Counted from the first letter of the stretch, positions 23,522 to 33,180 are shown. The stretch: 41,871 nt of DNA from JAFGOG01 sp034429215 (GCA_034429215.1 DAOUGI010000065.1:1-41871), one strand, 5' to 3'. Notes: generated by a model from the sequence alone, not told the origin. Made by a program: numbers and translations.

Positions 23522-24511
23522 CTACATCGTGCCCCGCATACGCGGGTCGAGCGCGTCGCGCAGCCCGTCACCGAGGAAGGTAAAGGCCATCACCACCAGC
23601 GCCACACAAATCGCCGGCGCCAGCAGGATCCAGGGCTGAGAGTTGATCGTCGTGTTCCCCTCCGACAACAGCACACCCCAACTGGTGACGAATATTTCCT
23701 TGGAGTTGGAGGCCGGGCGCAGGCCGATGCCCAGATAGCCGAGCACTGCCTCGACAATGATCATGCGCGGGATGGCAAAAGCCATCCACACCACCAGCGG
23801 GCTCAGGCAGTTGGGCAAGATGTGGCGCGACATGATGCGCGTGTCAGACGAGCCGATGCAGCGGGCCGCCTCGACAAACTCTTTGTTCTTGAGCGACAGC
23901 ACCTGTCCCCGGACCAGCCGGGCGACGCCCACCCACGACACGACGGCCAGGGCGATAAACAGAAGCAGCAGGCCGTTCATCAACTGGCCGAGGACCGTAT
24001 CGCGCAGTGAGATCATCATGATGATGTAGAACAACAGATCGGGGAAGGCATAGATCACATCGGTAATGCGCATCAGCAGGTTATCCACCGAAGGCCTGGA
24101 ATAACCGGATACCAACCCGATGACTACCCCGATCGCCAAGATGATCAGCACCGGCGTCAAGCCGACGATCATCGACACACGGGCGCCATAGATGATCCGG
24201 CTCAACAGGTCCCGGCCGATGGAGTCTGTACCCAACAGGAATCTGGAGTCGCCGGCCTTGCCGGTGACCGATTTCTCCACCCAGGCGGGCGGCAAAGTGG
24301 ATTTGCCGTCGTAGATCTTGAGCGGATCGTGGGGCGCCAGGAGAGGAGCAAACAGAGCCACAAAGACAAATATGACGATCACCACCATACCGACGATGGC
24401 GGCCTTGTTGCGGATCAGCCGCGACCAGGCATCGGCCCACAAGCTGCGCGATGGGCGGCTCAGGACCATAAGCTCGGACGAGTGCGCCGCAGAATCAGAA
24501 ACAGTAGCCAT
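23522..24511 (-). CDS. Oligopeptide ABC transporter permease OppC-like
   Basis: 329 residues, conventional size. TM1 AAIVGMVVIVIFVFVALFAP, motif FLLGTDSIGRDLLSRIIYGA at the usual distance, EAA loop EAARCIGSSDTRIMSRHILP, C-terminal GDGLRDALDPRMRG. It lacks the large insertion of the other two DppC-like proteins, so it is a good internal reference. Follows the OppB-like gene by 53 bases. Confidence 0.95.
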   Translation of the reverse strand: MATVSDSAAHSSELMVLSRPSRSLWADAWSRLIRNKAAIVGMVVIVIFVFVALFAPLLAPHDPLKIYDGKSTLPPAWVEKSVTGKAGDSRFLLGTDSIGRDLLSRIIYGARVSMIVGLTPVLIILAIGVVIGLVSGYSRPSVDNLLMRITDVIYAFPDLLFYIIMMISLRDTVLGQLMNGLLLLFIALAVVSWVGVARLVRGQVLSLKNKEFVEAARCIGSSDTRIMSRHILPNCLSPLVVWMAFAIPRMIIVEAVLGYLGIGLRPASNSKEIFVTSWGVLLSEGNTTINSQPWILLAPAICVALVVMAFTFLGDGLRDALDPRMRGTM

Positions 24512-24564
24512 TTACACCATTAACCTCCAACGCCTGTAGCACCAGGTCACAGCCACAGGTCGAT

Positions 24565-25560
24565 CTACTCTACCTTGATCCGTGGATCGAGAAACCCGTA
24601 GCTGATGTCCACCGCCAAATTGGCTATGGCGATCAGCACCCCATAGATGAGGGTCGTGCCCATGATCATCGAATAGTCCCGGTTGGTGATCGACTGCACA
24701 AACTCCTGACCGATGCCCGGGAAAGAGAACATCCGCTCGATGATGAACGAGCCGACCAGCAGGCCGGCCAGGGCCGGGCCCAGAACGGTGACCACCGGGA
24801 TCAGCGCGTTGCGCAGCATGTGCCGATAGATGACCGCCCGCTCGGCCAGGCCCTTGGCCCGCGCCGTCCGGACGTAATCCTGGCGCATGACCTCCAGCAT
24901 CGAAGACCTGGTCAGGCGGGCAGTGAAGGCCATAGTGCCAAAGCCCAGCACCAGGGCGGGGATGACCCACATCTTGGGGCTGGACCACGACAACGGCACG
25001 ACGGGAACCAGCTTGAGCGCCACGGCAAAGATGATGATCAGGAAAATACCCATGACAAAGTTGGGCACCGACACGCCGATGTTGGCGATGACGGCGCACA
25101 AGTAGTCGATCCACGTGTTTTGCTTGAGTGCGGCGGCGATGCCGGCGGGAATGCCAACGATGATTGCCAGCGTCAGGGACAGGATCCCCAAGCGCGCCGA
25201 ATAGCCCATGCGGCTGTTCCAGAACGGCTGGCCCTCGGGAGCATCGAACAGGATATCCTGGACCGTGCGCCCGCGCTGGCGGTAGGATGGCCCCAGGTTA
25301 CCGCAGATGGCGCCGCACACGAACGTGCCATCCTCTTCGAAATCGCCGATGATGTAGGCGACATACTGCCGCCACATCGGCTTGTCCAACCCGTATCTGT
25401 GGTTCAGCATCTCCTGGGTGGAGGGGTCCACCTGACGGCGACCAGGGTCGCGATCCCACGGGCCGCCCGGAGCGGCATGCATGAACAGGAAGGTCACAAT
25501 CGTGATGGTGAACAGCACCGGGATCATCCACAACAGACGCCGGATAAGGAACTTGCCCAT
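24565..25560 (-). CDS. Oligopeptide ABC transporter permease OppB-like
   Basis: 331 residues. Starts FLIRRLLWMIPVLFTITIVT, as in most OppB/DppB proteins; EAA loop RQDYVRTARAKGLAERAVIY; ends FLDPRIKVE. A small insertion with two Cys (FVCGAICGN) lies in the first external loop. Pairs with the OppC-like permease. Confidence 0.95.
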   Translation of the reverse strand: MGKFLIRRLLWMIPVLFTITIVTFLFMHAAPGGPWDRDPGRRQVDPSTQEMLNHRYGLDKPMWRQYVAYIIGDFEEDGTFVCGAICGNLGPSYRQRGRTVQDILFDAPEGQPFWNSRMGYSARLGILSLTLAIIVGIPAGIAAALKQNTWIDYLCAVIANIGVSVPNFVMGIFLIIIFAVALKLVPVVPLSWSSPKMWVIPALVLGFGTMAFTARLTRSSMLEVMRQDYVRTARAKGLAERAVIYRHMLRNALIPVVTVLGPALAGLLVGSFIIERMFSFPGIGQEFVQSITNRDYSMIMGTTLIYGVLIAIANLAVDISYGFLDPRIKVE

Positions 25561-25585
25561 ACGCTATCTCCACATTTGAAGGAGA

Positions 25586-25636
25586 GGAGCCGGTCAGCTC
25601 ACTCCCAATGCCCACCGGGCAGGACTGACCGGCTCC
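25586..25636 (-). promoter_or_regulatory. Intercistronic hairpin between SBP and permease genes (conventional operon)
   Basis: GGAGCCGGTCAG (25586-25597) pairs perfectly with 25625-25636; the loop is 27 bases and itself GC-rich. It lies between the SBP stop and the OppB-like SD without a U-run. Same position as the hairpin at 18022-18065. Confidence 0.65.
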
Positions 25637-25655
25637 CCCTTGTTATCACAATGCC

Positions 25656-27491
25656 TTACGGCATCATCGTGGTATCGATGTCGATCGTCAGCGGGCTGAC
25701 GTTGCCGGCCCAACCGGCATCCTGCGGGGTCAGGACGACGCCCTTGACCCACGGCTTGATCAGGTAGGTGTTGACGTTGTTCCAGAAGAAGGCCACCGGG
25801 GCACCCTCGGTCAACAGATCCTGGGCCTGGGTGTACAGCTCTGAGCGCTTGGCCGGATCGGTCGTGGTGTCGGCCTCATTGACCAGGACGTCAAAGTCGG
25901 GGTTCGAGTAGGCGATCCGCTGGCCAAAGCCGCCGGTCTTCCAGTAGACGCTCAGCCAGTTCTGCGGATCGGGATAGTCGGCGCACCAGCCGAGGATGTA
26001 CATCTGCGGCGCGGTGGTGATGTCCTTGGTCAAGGCGGTGTAGGTGGTGGACTCGACCGGGTTCAGCTCGATCTCTACCCCCAGGACGTCTTTCCACTTG
26101 GCGACCAGCCACTCGTTGCGCAGCCGGTTGCGCGGCGTGTCGCTGAAGGTGGCGGTGATCTTGGGCAGCTTGTCTACCGAGCCGTAGCTCGAGTCAGCGA
26201 TCGCCTGCTTGGCGGCGGCGGGGTCAAAGCCCCAACGGGTCTCGCCTTCCTGGTAGCCAGGGTATCCCGGCGGAATCCAGGTCAGGGTCGGGCTGCCGAG
26301 GCCTTTGAGCACGTCCTTCACCCACGACTCGCGGTCGAGGGCCATGGCGAACGCCTCGCGCACCTTCTGATCGGTGAACGGCTCCTTTTGCTGGTGGAAC
26401 ATGAGGGCATAGGTGCAGGAGCCGGCGTAGATGTTGGCTTCCTTGGAAAGGGTCGGATCGGCCATCACCGTCTCCAGGTCTTCGGCCGCCAGACCGACGA
26501 TGTCAAACTCGTCGTTCTTGTAGGCCTGGAACGAGACTGCCGAGTCGGTGATGTAGCGATACTCGATGTCGACGTTGGCCACGCCACCCCAGTAGTTGGG
26601 GTTGGGGGTGAAGTAGCTGCGAACGTACGGTTCCATCGATTGCAGGGTGAAGGGGCCGTTGCCGATCTGGAATTTGGAGCTAAGCCACCAGATCTCGCCA
26701 CCCTCTTCGATATTCTCCTGCTTGGCCGGGTAGGCGACCCAGATGCCCATGATGGTGTGGAAGTAGGGCGCCGGCTTGGAGAAGGTCAGCTTCAGGACGC
26801 GGCAGTCGGCCTGCTCATAGTCGGTGCACGGGGCGCCGGCCATGTCCAGGGCAGCCACGCTCGCCTTGACCACTTCCTCGCAGGCAGCCTTTTCCTCGTC
26901 GGTCTGGCAAACAGCATTGCCATCGGCATCAGCGCCCGTCCGCCACTCTACCGAACCCTTGATCTCGTCGGTGATGGCGGCGTACTCGCCGGCGGTCTCG
27001 GGGTTGATGTTGCGCATGAGCGAGTACTGGTAGCGCATGGCGTTCAGCAGGGCGCCGTCGTTGTACTTGAGCCCTTCGCGGAGGGTAAAGGTCAGCTCGG
27101 TGGCGTCGGCGCTGTATTCCCACTTTTCAGCAGAGCCGGGGATCGTCTCCAGCTTGTCGTTGAATTTGGTCAGGCCTTCGTACATCAGGTTCAGGTGGGC
27201 AATTTCGTTGACAAAGGACGACTTTTGGGGGTCGACAATGTCAGGGTAGGAGCCCAGGTTGATGCGCAGCACTTTGGCCTTTTCGACCGCCTCTGGGGTG
27301 GCGGTGACGATAACCGGCGGGGATGTCACGACAACTTCCTTGACAGTCTCCTGGCCCGGCACGAGCTCGGTAATGACCACCGGCACCCCGGTTTGGATGA
27401 TCACTTCGGGGGTGGCTGTCGGACCACAGGCGGTCAGAAGCATGGACGCGATCAGGACAAGACTGCCCAGAATCGCAAGCCTTTTGTTCAT
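25656..27491 (-). CDS. Family-5 solute-binding lipoprotein (OppA-like, conventional order)
   Basis: 611 residues. Signal peptide with lipobox LLTAC (Cys ~22), Val/Thr/Pro linker to ~70, then the normal SBP_bac_5 order: VLRINLGSYPDIVDPQKSS, NLMYEGLTKFND, ELTFTLREGLKYNDG, GNGPFTLQSMEPY, NPNYWGG, AYKNDEFDIV, DQKVREAFAMALDRESWVKD, and the late ILGWCADYPDP. It is the extracytoplasmic receptor for peptides or related oligomers delivered to the permeases downstream. A Cys-containing stretch (~190-230) is an insertion relative to most family members. Confidence 0.95.
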   Translation of the reverse strand: MNKRLAILGSLVLIASMLLTACGPTATPEVIIQTGVPVVITELVPGQETVKEVVVTSPPVIVTATPEAVEKAKVLRINLGSYPDIVDPQKSSFVNEIAHLNLMYEGLTKFNDKLETIPGSAEKWEYSADATELTFTLREGLKYNDGALLNAMRYQYSLMRNINPETAGEYAAITDEIKGSVEWRTGADADGNAVCQTDEEKAACEEVVKASVAALDMAGAPCTDYEQADCRVLKLTFSKPAPYFHTIMGIWVAYPAKQENIEEGGEIWWLSSKFQIGNGPFTLQSMEPYVRSYFTPNPNYWGGVANVDIEYRYITDSAVSFQAYKNDEFDIVGLAAEDLETVMADPTLSKEANIYAGSCTYALMFHQQKEPFTDQKVREAFAMALDRESWVKDVLKGLGSPTLTWIPPGYPGYQEGETRWGFDPAAAKQAIADSSYGSVDKLPKITATFSDTPRNRLRNEWLVAKWKDVLGVEIELNPVESTTYTALTKDITTAPQMYILGWCADYPDPQNWLSVYWKTGGFGQRIAYSNPDFDVLVNEADTTTDPAKRSELYTQAQDLLTEGAPVAFFWNNVNTYLIKPWVKGVVLTPQDAGWAGNVSPLTIDIDTTMMP

Positions 27492-27567
27492 CTTTCTCTT
27501 CTCCCTCTCAGAATAGATTGATATTTGACCTACGGTTTGAGTTTCGATTTGCTAAATATTGGCGCTG

Positions 27568-27582
27568 TTTCACCTCCTTCTC
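27568..27582 (-). promoter_or_regulatory. Second STAB-SD-like element in an SBP leader
   Basis: Minus strand GAGAAGGAGGTGAAA lies 77 bases upstream of the SBP start codon, which has its own GGGAGAAGAG. Same arrangement as at 20780-20793. No clear -35/-10 pair was found in 27492-27673, so the promoter of this operon is unresolved; read-through from the LysM gene is possible. Confidence 0.45.
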
Positions 27583-27673
27583 TACAACAAGCAACTTTCA
27601 GTTCAGTCCTCAGTTAAAGTCGCCGGCTCACGCCTTGCCAGTAAATTGCCGGCCAAACGCCGATCGCCGGCTG

Positions 27674-28327
27674 CTAAGGAATACACAAGACCATGCCAGG
27701 ATAGATGGTGTTGGCGGTCTGAACCGTCAGCCCATTGGCCGAAAGGATACCATAGGGATCCACGCCATAGTCCCTGGCGATCTGCCACACCCATTCCCCC
27801 GACTTGACGGTGTGACGAATGCGGCAGCCTGTGCTTCCGCCAGAGGAGCCCCCTGACGAAGTGGGAATACTCAACTTCTGCCCCTGATAGATCTGGTCGG
27901 GGTTGGTGATGCCGTTGGCGTTGATGATCGATTGGACGGTGACGCCGTAGCTACTGGCGATAGAATACAGGTTCTCGCCGGGCTGAACGACGTGCACGAT
28001 CACATCGCCCGATGACGGGACGGCCGTGGGGACCGGGACGGCCGTCGCACCCGGGGCCGCAGTCGCCACCGGGGTAGAGACCGCGGGGGTTTCATACACC
28101 AACTCCGCCGTCGGGGTTCCCGGCCCTGGCGGCAAGGGGGTGAAAACCGAAACAACCGTCTCACCCGGTGCGGGAGTTGATCCGACCGGCGGTACGCTGG
28201 CCTGGGTTGCCTGTGTCTGCGGAACGGCAGGCGTCCGGGTAGGGGCCTCCTTGGTACAGCCTGCCAGGCTCACCATCATGGCTATCACCAACAGGAACAA
28301 TCCGGCTATCGATAGTTTTCGTCTCAT
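27674..28327 (-). CDS. Lipoprotein with two LysM domains
   Basis: 217 residues. Signal peptide ending in lipobox VSLAGC, a long Thr/Pro/Ala linker, then two LysM repeats: VQPGENLYSIASSYGVTVQS and HTVKSGEWVWQIARDYGVDP, each with the NGxxxxxxIYxGxxLxIP ending. Predicted to be membrane-anchored and to bind peptidoglycan or related glycans outside the cell. ATG 28327 sits behind GGGGAGGTG. A consensus-like promoter lies at 28390-28418. Confidence 0.9.
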   Translation of the reverse strand: MRRKLSIAGLFLLVIAMMVSLAGCTKEAPTRTPAVPQTQATQASVPPVGSTPAPGETVVSVFTPLPPGPGTPTAELVYETPAVSTPVATAAPGATAVPVPTAVPSSGDVIVHVVQPGENLYSIASSYGVTVQSIINANGITNPDQIYQGQKLSIPTSSGGSSGGSTGCRIRHTVKSGEWVWQIARDYGVDPYGILSANGLTVQTANTIYPGMVLCIP

Positions 28328-28389
28328 ATTGCGACACCTCCCCATCGATTCATCACTGAACTCGATCAACTGACCGCGTGACTAGCTCC

Positions 28390-28418
28390 ATCATACCACA
28401 ACTATTGTCTGGCGTCAA
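28390..28418 (-). promoter_or_regulatory. Promoter of the LysM lipoprotein gene
   Basis: Minus strand TTGACG (28418-28413), 17 bases, TATGAT (28395-28390), about 55 bases before the GGGGAGGTG ribosome site. Confidence 0.8.
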
Positions 28419-28547
28419 GCAGCAGTCGTGCTTCCTAGCACTCAGCACTCCGGGCACAGTGCGCAATCGAACAGGGTTCTATTCTATGGCAATTAGCCAA
28501 ATAGGCCATCCTCCAGTGACCTGCATATCGATTAACGCGGCGAGGGT

Positions 28548-28565
28548 CCGATCTGTTCAGATCGG
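28548..28565 (-). terminator. Inverted repeat downstream of kbl
   Basis: CCGATCTG-TT-CAGATCGG is a perfect 8-bp inverted repeat 33 bases after the kbl stop. It lacks a U-run, so a terminator role is weakly supported; an operator for the LysM gene is the alternative. The remaining ~120 bases of this gap show no gene. Confidence 0.4.
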
Positions 28566-28597
28566 CCAGCGCTGCAAGACCAGCCCGAGCGGATCGG

Positions 28598-29794
28598 CTA
28601 AATGACGCCCAGCTCTCGCCCGACCTTCTCAAAGGCCGCCAAGCCGGTGTCCAGGTCCTCGCGGCTGTGAGCCGCAGTGTTCATAACCCGGATGCGGGCC
28701 TGTCCCTTGGGCACGGTGGGGAAGCCCAGCGCCATAGCAAACACGCCGTTCTCGAACAACCTGCGAGAGAATTCTTTGGCCAACGGGGCTTCACCCAACA
28801 TGATCGGGACAATGGGCGTTTGGCTGCGCCCGGTGTTAAAGCCCAGCTCAGCCATCCGCTGTTTAAAGTAGCCGGTATTGGCCCACAGTTTGTCCACCAG
28901 ATCGGAGCTCTCTTCCAGAAGATCGACGGCCGCCAGGCACGCCGCCGTGTCGGGCGGGGTGGCGGCGCTGGAGAAGAGGAAGGGCCGCGCTTTTTGGCGC
29001 ATGTAGTCGATGGCTACCGTCTTGCCGGCAATGACGCCGCCCATCACCCCAAATGCCTTGCTGAGGGTCCCGATCTCGACGTCGAACTTGCCCTGAAGGC
29101 CGAAATGGTGGACGATCCCTTTGCCGCCGCCCAGCACGCCCTCGCCGTGGGCATCATCGACCATGGTCATGACGCCGTACTTTTCGGCCACCTCGTAGAG
29201 CTGGTCCAGAGGCGCGATGTCGCCGTCCATGCTGAACACGCCATCGGTGATCAGCATGCCGCGCCGGAAGTTGGGCATGTTTTCCTTGATGACACGCTCG
29301 GCGTCGCGGGCGTCGCAGTGCTCGTAGACGATGATCTTGGCGCCCGACAGCCGGGCGCCGTCGATGATGCTGGCATGGTTCAGCCGGTCGGAAAAGATGG
29401 CATCCTGCGCGCCGGTGGCCCTGTCCTGGCCGACCAACGCAGGGATGGCCGCCTGGTTGGCGCAAAAGCCACTCTGGACGTAGAGGGCATCCTCGACGCC
29501 CTTGAATTGGGCCAGGCGTTTCTCAAGCTGGATGTGGAGCGCCTGCGTCCCGGCGATGGATCGCACGGCCGCCGGTCCCACCCCCCACTGCTCGATCGCC
29601 TTCTTGGCCGCCTTTTTCATCTTGGGGTGGTTGGCCAGGCCAAGGTAGTTGTTGGTGCAAAAGTTCAGCACCTTTTTGCCGTCGACCACCATCCAGGCAT
29701 CAGCCGGCGAGCCCATGACCCGCAGGTTGATGAACAACCCACCTTCTTTCAAGGCAGCTACGTCTTGACGAATGAAATCAAATTTGTCTGACAT
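28598..29794 (-). CDS. kbl: Glycine C-acetyltransferase (2-amino-3-ketobutyrate CoA ligase)
   Basis: PLP enzyme splitting 2-amino-3-oxobutyrate with CoA into glycine and acetyl-CoA. 398 residues with alpha-oxoamine synthase motifs: NFCTNNYLGLANHP, GVGPAAVRSIAGTQ, YVQSGFCANQAA, VDDAHGEGVLG (PLP-ring Asp and His), and GTLSKAFGVMGG with the Schiff-base Lys. The sequence fits Kbl better than BioF or HemA. It follows the threonine dehydrogenase gene by 59 bases, giving the two-step threonine-to-glycine pathway. Confidence 0.95.
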   Translation of the reverse strand: MSDKFDFIRQDVAALKEGGLFINLRVMGSPADAWMVVDGKKVLNFCTNNYLGLANHPKMKKAAKKAIEQWGVGPAAVRSIAGTQALHIQLEKRLAQFKGVEDALYVQSGFCANQAAIPALVGQDRATGAQDAIFSDRLNHASIIDGARLSGAKIIVYEHCDARDAERVIKENMPNFRRGMLITDGVFSMDGDIAPLDQLYEVAEKYGVMTMVDDAHGEGVLGGGKGIVHHFGLQGKFDVEIGTLSKAFGVMGGVIAGKTVAIDYMRQKARPFLFSSAATPPDTAACLAAVDLLEESSDLVDKLWANTGYFKQRMAELGFNTGRSQTPIVPIMLGEAPLAKEFSRRLFENGVFAMALGFPTVPKGQARIRVMNTAAHSREDLDTGLAAFEKVGRELGVI

Positions 29795-29853
29795 CGTCGT
29801 TCCTTTCTATACACTCACAAAGGGAAGATTTGGTTCAATAGTTACCGAGAGCA

Positions 29854-30852
29854 TCACGGGCAAACTTCGGTAGGGTACAACCGGCCCTCGGCGTGGCGCC
29901 GCCGGAGATTGTCCAGCATGTCGACGGTCATGGCAGGTAGGTCGTAGCTCGGCTGCCAATTCCACTCCTGGCGGGCGGCGCTGTCGTCGATCGAGCAGGG
30001 CCACGAGTCGGCGATGGCCTGTCTAAAGTCGGGCTGATAGTCGCACACAAACTCGGGGATGTGTTTCTTGATCTCGGCGGCCAGCTCGCCGGCCGAAAAG
30101 CTCATAGCCGCCAGGTTAAAGTCCGAGTGATGCTTGAGCCGTGAGAAGTCGGCCTCCATCAGGTCGATCGTCGCCTTGATGCAGTCGGGCATGTACATCA
30201 TCGGCAAGACCGTGTCTTCTCGGACAAAGCAGGTGTACCGCTTGTTGGCCACGGCTTCATAATAGATGGCTACCGCATAGTCGGTCGTGCCGCCGCCCGG
30301 CAGGGTCTCGCTACTGATGATGCCGGGGTAGCGCACGCCGCGCACGTCGACGCCAAAGCGGCGGACGTAATAGTCGCACAGCAGCTCGCCGGTCACCTTG
30401 GTCACGCCGTACATGGTGGTGGGCCGCAAAACAGTCTCTTGAGGAGTGTTGTGGCGGGGCGTCTCCGGGCCAAAGGCGGCGATGGAACTAGGGCAGAAAA
30501 CGCGAGGAAGCCGGCGCTCACGGGCAACCTCAAGGACGTTGTACAGGCCGTTGATGTTCACATCCCAGGCCAGGTGCGGTTTCTGCTCGCCGACCGCCGA
30601 CAGGATGGCGGCCATGTGGTAGATGATGCCGATGTCGTGCTTGTCGATTGCCGCCTCTAGGCTGTCACGCCGAGCCACGTCGATAAACTCAAAGGGGCCG
30701 CTATCGCACAGGGCCGGGCTCGGCTTGGTCCGATGACCGGCGGCCACGACATTGTCAGCGCCGTACCGGCGGCGCAATTCCAGCGTCAACTCAGAGCCGA
30801 TCTGACCAACCGCTCCGGTGACGAGGATCTTGGTTTTTCTTCTTTCTACCAT
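29854..30852 (-). CDS. tdh: L-threonine 3-dehydrogenase, SDR (epimerase-like) type
   Basis: 332 residues. NAD-binding TGAVGQIGSELTLELRRRYG, catalytic SSIA and YGVTK (Tyr-x3-Lys), and the substrate region GGGTTDYAVAIYYEAV, PMMYMPDCIKATIDLM, FNLAAMSFSAGELA. These follow the SDR-type threonine dehydrogenases (as in Flavobacterium and Cupriavidus) rather than the zinc MDR type of E. coli. It oxidises threonine to 2-amino-3-oxobutyrate, the Kbl substrate. AAGGAGGAAG precedes ATG 30852; own promoter at 30890-30918. Confidence 0.94.
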   Translation of the reverse strand: MVERRKTKILVTGAVGQIGSELTLELRRRYGADNVVAAGHRTKPSPALCDSGPFEFIDVARRDSLEAAIDKHDIGIIYHMAAILSAVGEQKPHLAWDVNINGLYNVLEVARERRLPRVFCPSSIAAFGPETPRHNTPQETVLRPTTMYGVTKVTGELLCDYYVRRFGVDVRGVRYPGIISSETLPGGGTTDYAVAIYYEAVANKRYTCFVREDTVLPMMYMPDCIKATIDLMEADFSRLKHHSDFNLAAMSFSAGELAAEIKKHIPEFVCDYQPDFRQAIADSWPCSIDDSAARQEWNWQPSYDLPAMTVDMLDNLRRRHAEGRLYPTEVCP

Positions 30853-30889
30853 AGAAAGATCTTCCTCCTTATCAGGGCTTGACTAGCGT

Positions 30890-30918
30890 AGTGTAACATA
30901 TCCAGGTTGATTAGTCAA
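30890..30918 (-). promoter_or_regulatory. Promoter of tdh-kbl
   Basis: Minus strand TTGACT (30918-30913), 17 bases, TACACT (30895-30890), close to consensus, in the short gap after the phosphorylase gene. Confidence 0.75.
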
Positions 30919-30941
30919 CAGATAAATCGTGCCAGGCTTGC

Positions 30942-33059
30942 TCAGCGCATGGCCGGCAGGTACATCTGGAGGACATAGTCCTTGACCATACGCCGGGTGC
31001 TAAAGGCGGCTATGCTGGTGCGGATCGCCTCCTTCATGATCTGGATCCAGGCATGGGGAATGCCGGCTGCATCACGCTCGTAATAGACAGGCACCACCTG
31101 CTCTTCCAGGATCCTGTACAGAGCCTGGCTGTCGACCTCATCCTGCGTGTTCCAGTCGTCATACTGGGTCTGGCCAAAAGCCCAGCCGTTGGCCGGCCGG
31201 CCGGCCTCGGCGGGATGATAGGATTCGGGCCACCAACCATCCAGCACGCTCAGGTTGGGCACACCATTCATCGCCGCCTTCATGCCGCTGGTGCCGCTGG
31301 CCTCGTTGGGCCGGCGAGGATTGTTCAGCCACACGTCTACGCCCTGCACCAGGAAGCGCGACACATGGAGGTCGTAATCTTCGATAAAGGCGACCCGCCC
31401 GCCCAGCTCGGGGGCCTGGGCATATTGGTAGACCTGCTGGATGAACTGCTTGCCCATGGCGTCGGCCGGGTGGGCTTTGCCGGCAAAGACGATCTGCACC
31501 GGGCGGCGATCGGCATGCAGGATCCGCTTGAGGCGCTCCAGGTCGCGGAAGAGAAGGGTGGCCCGCTTGTAGGTGGCGAACCGCCGTGCAAAGCCGATGG
31601 TCAGCGCTTCTGGGTCCAGCAGGGTCCCGGAAGCCAGCACCTGGCTGGCGTCCAGGTCACCGCTGCGCCATTGCTCTCGCGTGCGCTCGTCGATGAAGGT
31701 CAGCAGCCTGGCCTTGAGCTCTTGATGGGCCGCCCACAGCATCTCGTCTGGTATCTGGTCGATCCGGTCCCACAGCGCCGGATCGTCGTGGCGATCTTCC
31801 CAGTCGGGGGCCACATGGCCGGCAAAAAGGTCCTTTAGCGTGGTCGAAACCCAACTCGGCGTGTGAACGCCGTTGGTGATGGCAGTAATGGGCACCTCTT
31901 CAACCGACCGGCCCGGCCACATCGACTGCCACATGCGCCGCGACACTTGGCCATGCAGCTTGCTGACGCCGTTGGTTCGGCCGGCCAGGCGCAAGGCCAG
32001 GATCGTCATGTTGAACCGGCCCTCGTGCTGGCCCAAGGACATGAACCTTTCGCGGCTGATGCCCATCTCTGGCCAGAAACGCCCAAAGTATTGGTCCATC
32101 AGGTCGAAGGGGAAGGCGTCGTGGCCGGCAGGCACCGGTGTGTGGGTGGTAAAGACAGTGGTGTTACGGACCTGGTCTACGGCTTGGTCGAACGGCCGAC
32201 CGGCCTGCACCAGCTCACGCAGCCGCTCCAGCACCAGGAAGGACGAGTGGCCCTCATTCATGTGCCAGGCAGCGGGGGCGATACCCAGCGCCCGCAGCAC
32301 GCGCACACCCCCCAAGCCCAACACGGTTTCCTGGCGGATGCGGGTCTCCTGATCGCCGCCATAGAGCCGCGCCGAGATCTCCCGATCCCAGGGTGTGTTC
32401 TGGGGCACATTAGCATCCATCAAATAGAGGGCCACCCGCCCCACGCGCAGCTGCCATACCTGGACATAGGTTGGCACCCCGCGCAACATCACTTCAACCA
32501 ACAGGCGGTTACCAGATGGATCGAGCACCGGGTGGATGGGCACCTGGTCGAGGTTTAGCTTGTCGTAGATCGCTTCTTGCCAGCCTCCCGCCGGAATGTG
32601 CTGGCGGAAATATCCCTCGGGGTAGATGAATCCCATGCCGACCAGGGGCAGACCCAGGTCACTGGCCTCTTTGCAGTGATCGCCGGCCAGAACGCCCAGG
32701 CCACCGGAGTAGATGGGCAGCGTGCCGTGGATGCCAAACTCGGCGGAGAAGTAGGCCACCGGCTGAGTCCGGTCAGGGTATTCCCGGGTAAACCAAAGAT
32801 GGCCGTTGCCTATATCGGCGTCGAAAGCAGCCATGACCCGGTCGTACTGATCCAGGAAAGCAGGGTCGGCAGACAGGGCTTCTATCTGCTCGGCGCTGAC
32901 CAATTGCAGCATCCGTACCGGATTGTGACGGGTTGCACGCCATAGGGGGTAACTGAGTGCCTGAAATAGGTCGCGAGCCTGGGGGTGCCAGCTCCACCAC
33001 AGGTTGTTGGCCAAATCGGCCAACCGGGCAATGCGCTCGTAGCTGCGAATATTATCCAC
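30942..33059 (-). CDS. glgP: Alpha-glucan (glycogen) phosphorylase
   Basis: 705 residues of the GT35 phosphorylase family, short (bacterial/archaeal TIGR02094-like) type. It releases glucose 1-phosphate from alpha-1,4-glucans. Motifs: RIARLADLANNLWWSWHPQA, PVAYFSAEFGIHGTLPIYSG, HMNEGHSSFLVLERL, TTHTPVPAGHDAFPFDL, ITNGVHTPSWV, FARRFATYKRATLL, NNPRRPNEASGTSGMKAAMN with the PLP Lys. The start is GTG 33059 behind GAGGTG. The frame stays open to 33869, but those codons overlap the terminator, the DksA gene and part of the S1 gene in another frame, so they are rejected. Own promoter at 33130-33158. Confidence 0.95.
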   Translation of the reverse strand: MDNIRSYERIARLADLANNLWWSWHPQARDLFQALSYPLWRATRHNPVRMLQLVSAEQIEALSADPAFLDQYDRVMAAFDADIGNGHLWFTREYPDRTQPVAYFSAEFGIHGTLPIYSGGLGVLAGDHCKEASDLGLPLVGMGFIYPEGYFRQHIPAGGWQEAIYDKLNLDQVPIHPVLDPSGNRLLVEVMLRGVPTYVQVWQLRVGRVALYLMDANVPQNTPWDREISARLYGGDQETRIRQETVLGLGGVRVLRALGIAPAAWHMNEGHSSFLVLERLRELVQAGRPFDQAVDQVRNTTVFTTHTPVPAGHDAFPFDLMDQYFGRFWPEMGISRERFMSLGQHEGRFNMTILALRLAGRTNGVSKLHGQVSRRMWQSMWPGRSVEEVPITAITNGVHTPSWVSTTLKDLFAGHVAPDWEDRHDDPALWDRIDQIPDEMLWAAHQELKARLLTFIDERTREQWRSGDLDASQVLASGTLLDPEALTIGFARRFATYKRATLLFRDLERLKRILHADRRPVQIVFAGKAHPADAMGKQFIQQVYQYAQAPELGGRVAFIEDYDLHVSRFLVQGVDVWLNNPRRPNEASGTSGMKAAMNGVPNLSVLDGWWPESYHPAEAGRPANGWAFGQTQYDDWNTQDEVDSQALYRILEEQVVPVYYERDAAGIPHAWIQIMKEAIRTSIAAFSTRRMVKDYVLQMYLPAMR

Positions 33060-33129
33060 TAGTCCACCTCGCTGTGGCCTGGTAGAACAAGCCGATCGCT
33101 TGTCCCACAAGCCGTCTTGGAACGGCCCT

Positions 33130-33158
33130 ATCTTACGGGAAAAGGGCGCAGTTGGCAA
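33130..33158 (-). promoter_or_regulatory. Promoter of glgP
   Basis: Minus strand TTGCCA (33158-33153), 17 bases, TAAGAT (33135-33130), directly after the terminator of the S1-DksA operon and 70 bases before the GTG start. Confidence 0.7.
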
Positions 33159-33180
33159 ATGTTGGAAGGGGATTTGCACC

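Noticed and set aside
27541..27583. 21-codon leader peptide starting at GTG within the distal SD of the conventional SBP
   Set aside because: The GTG is part of the SD itself, so it could not be used with it; no attenuator pairing was found.
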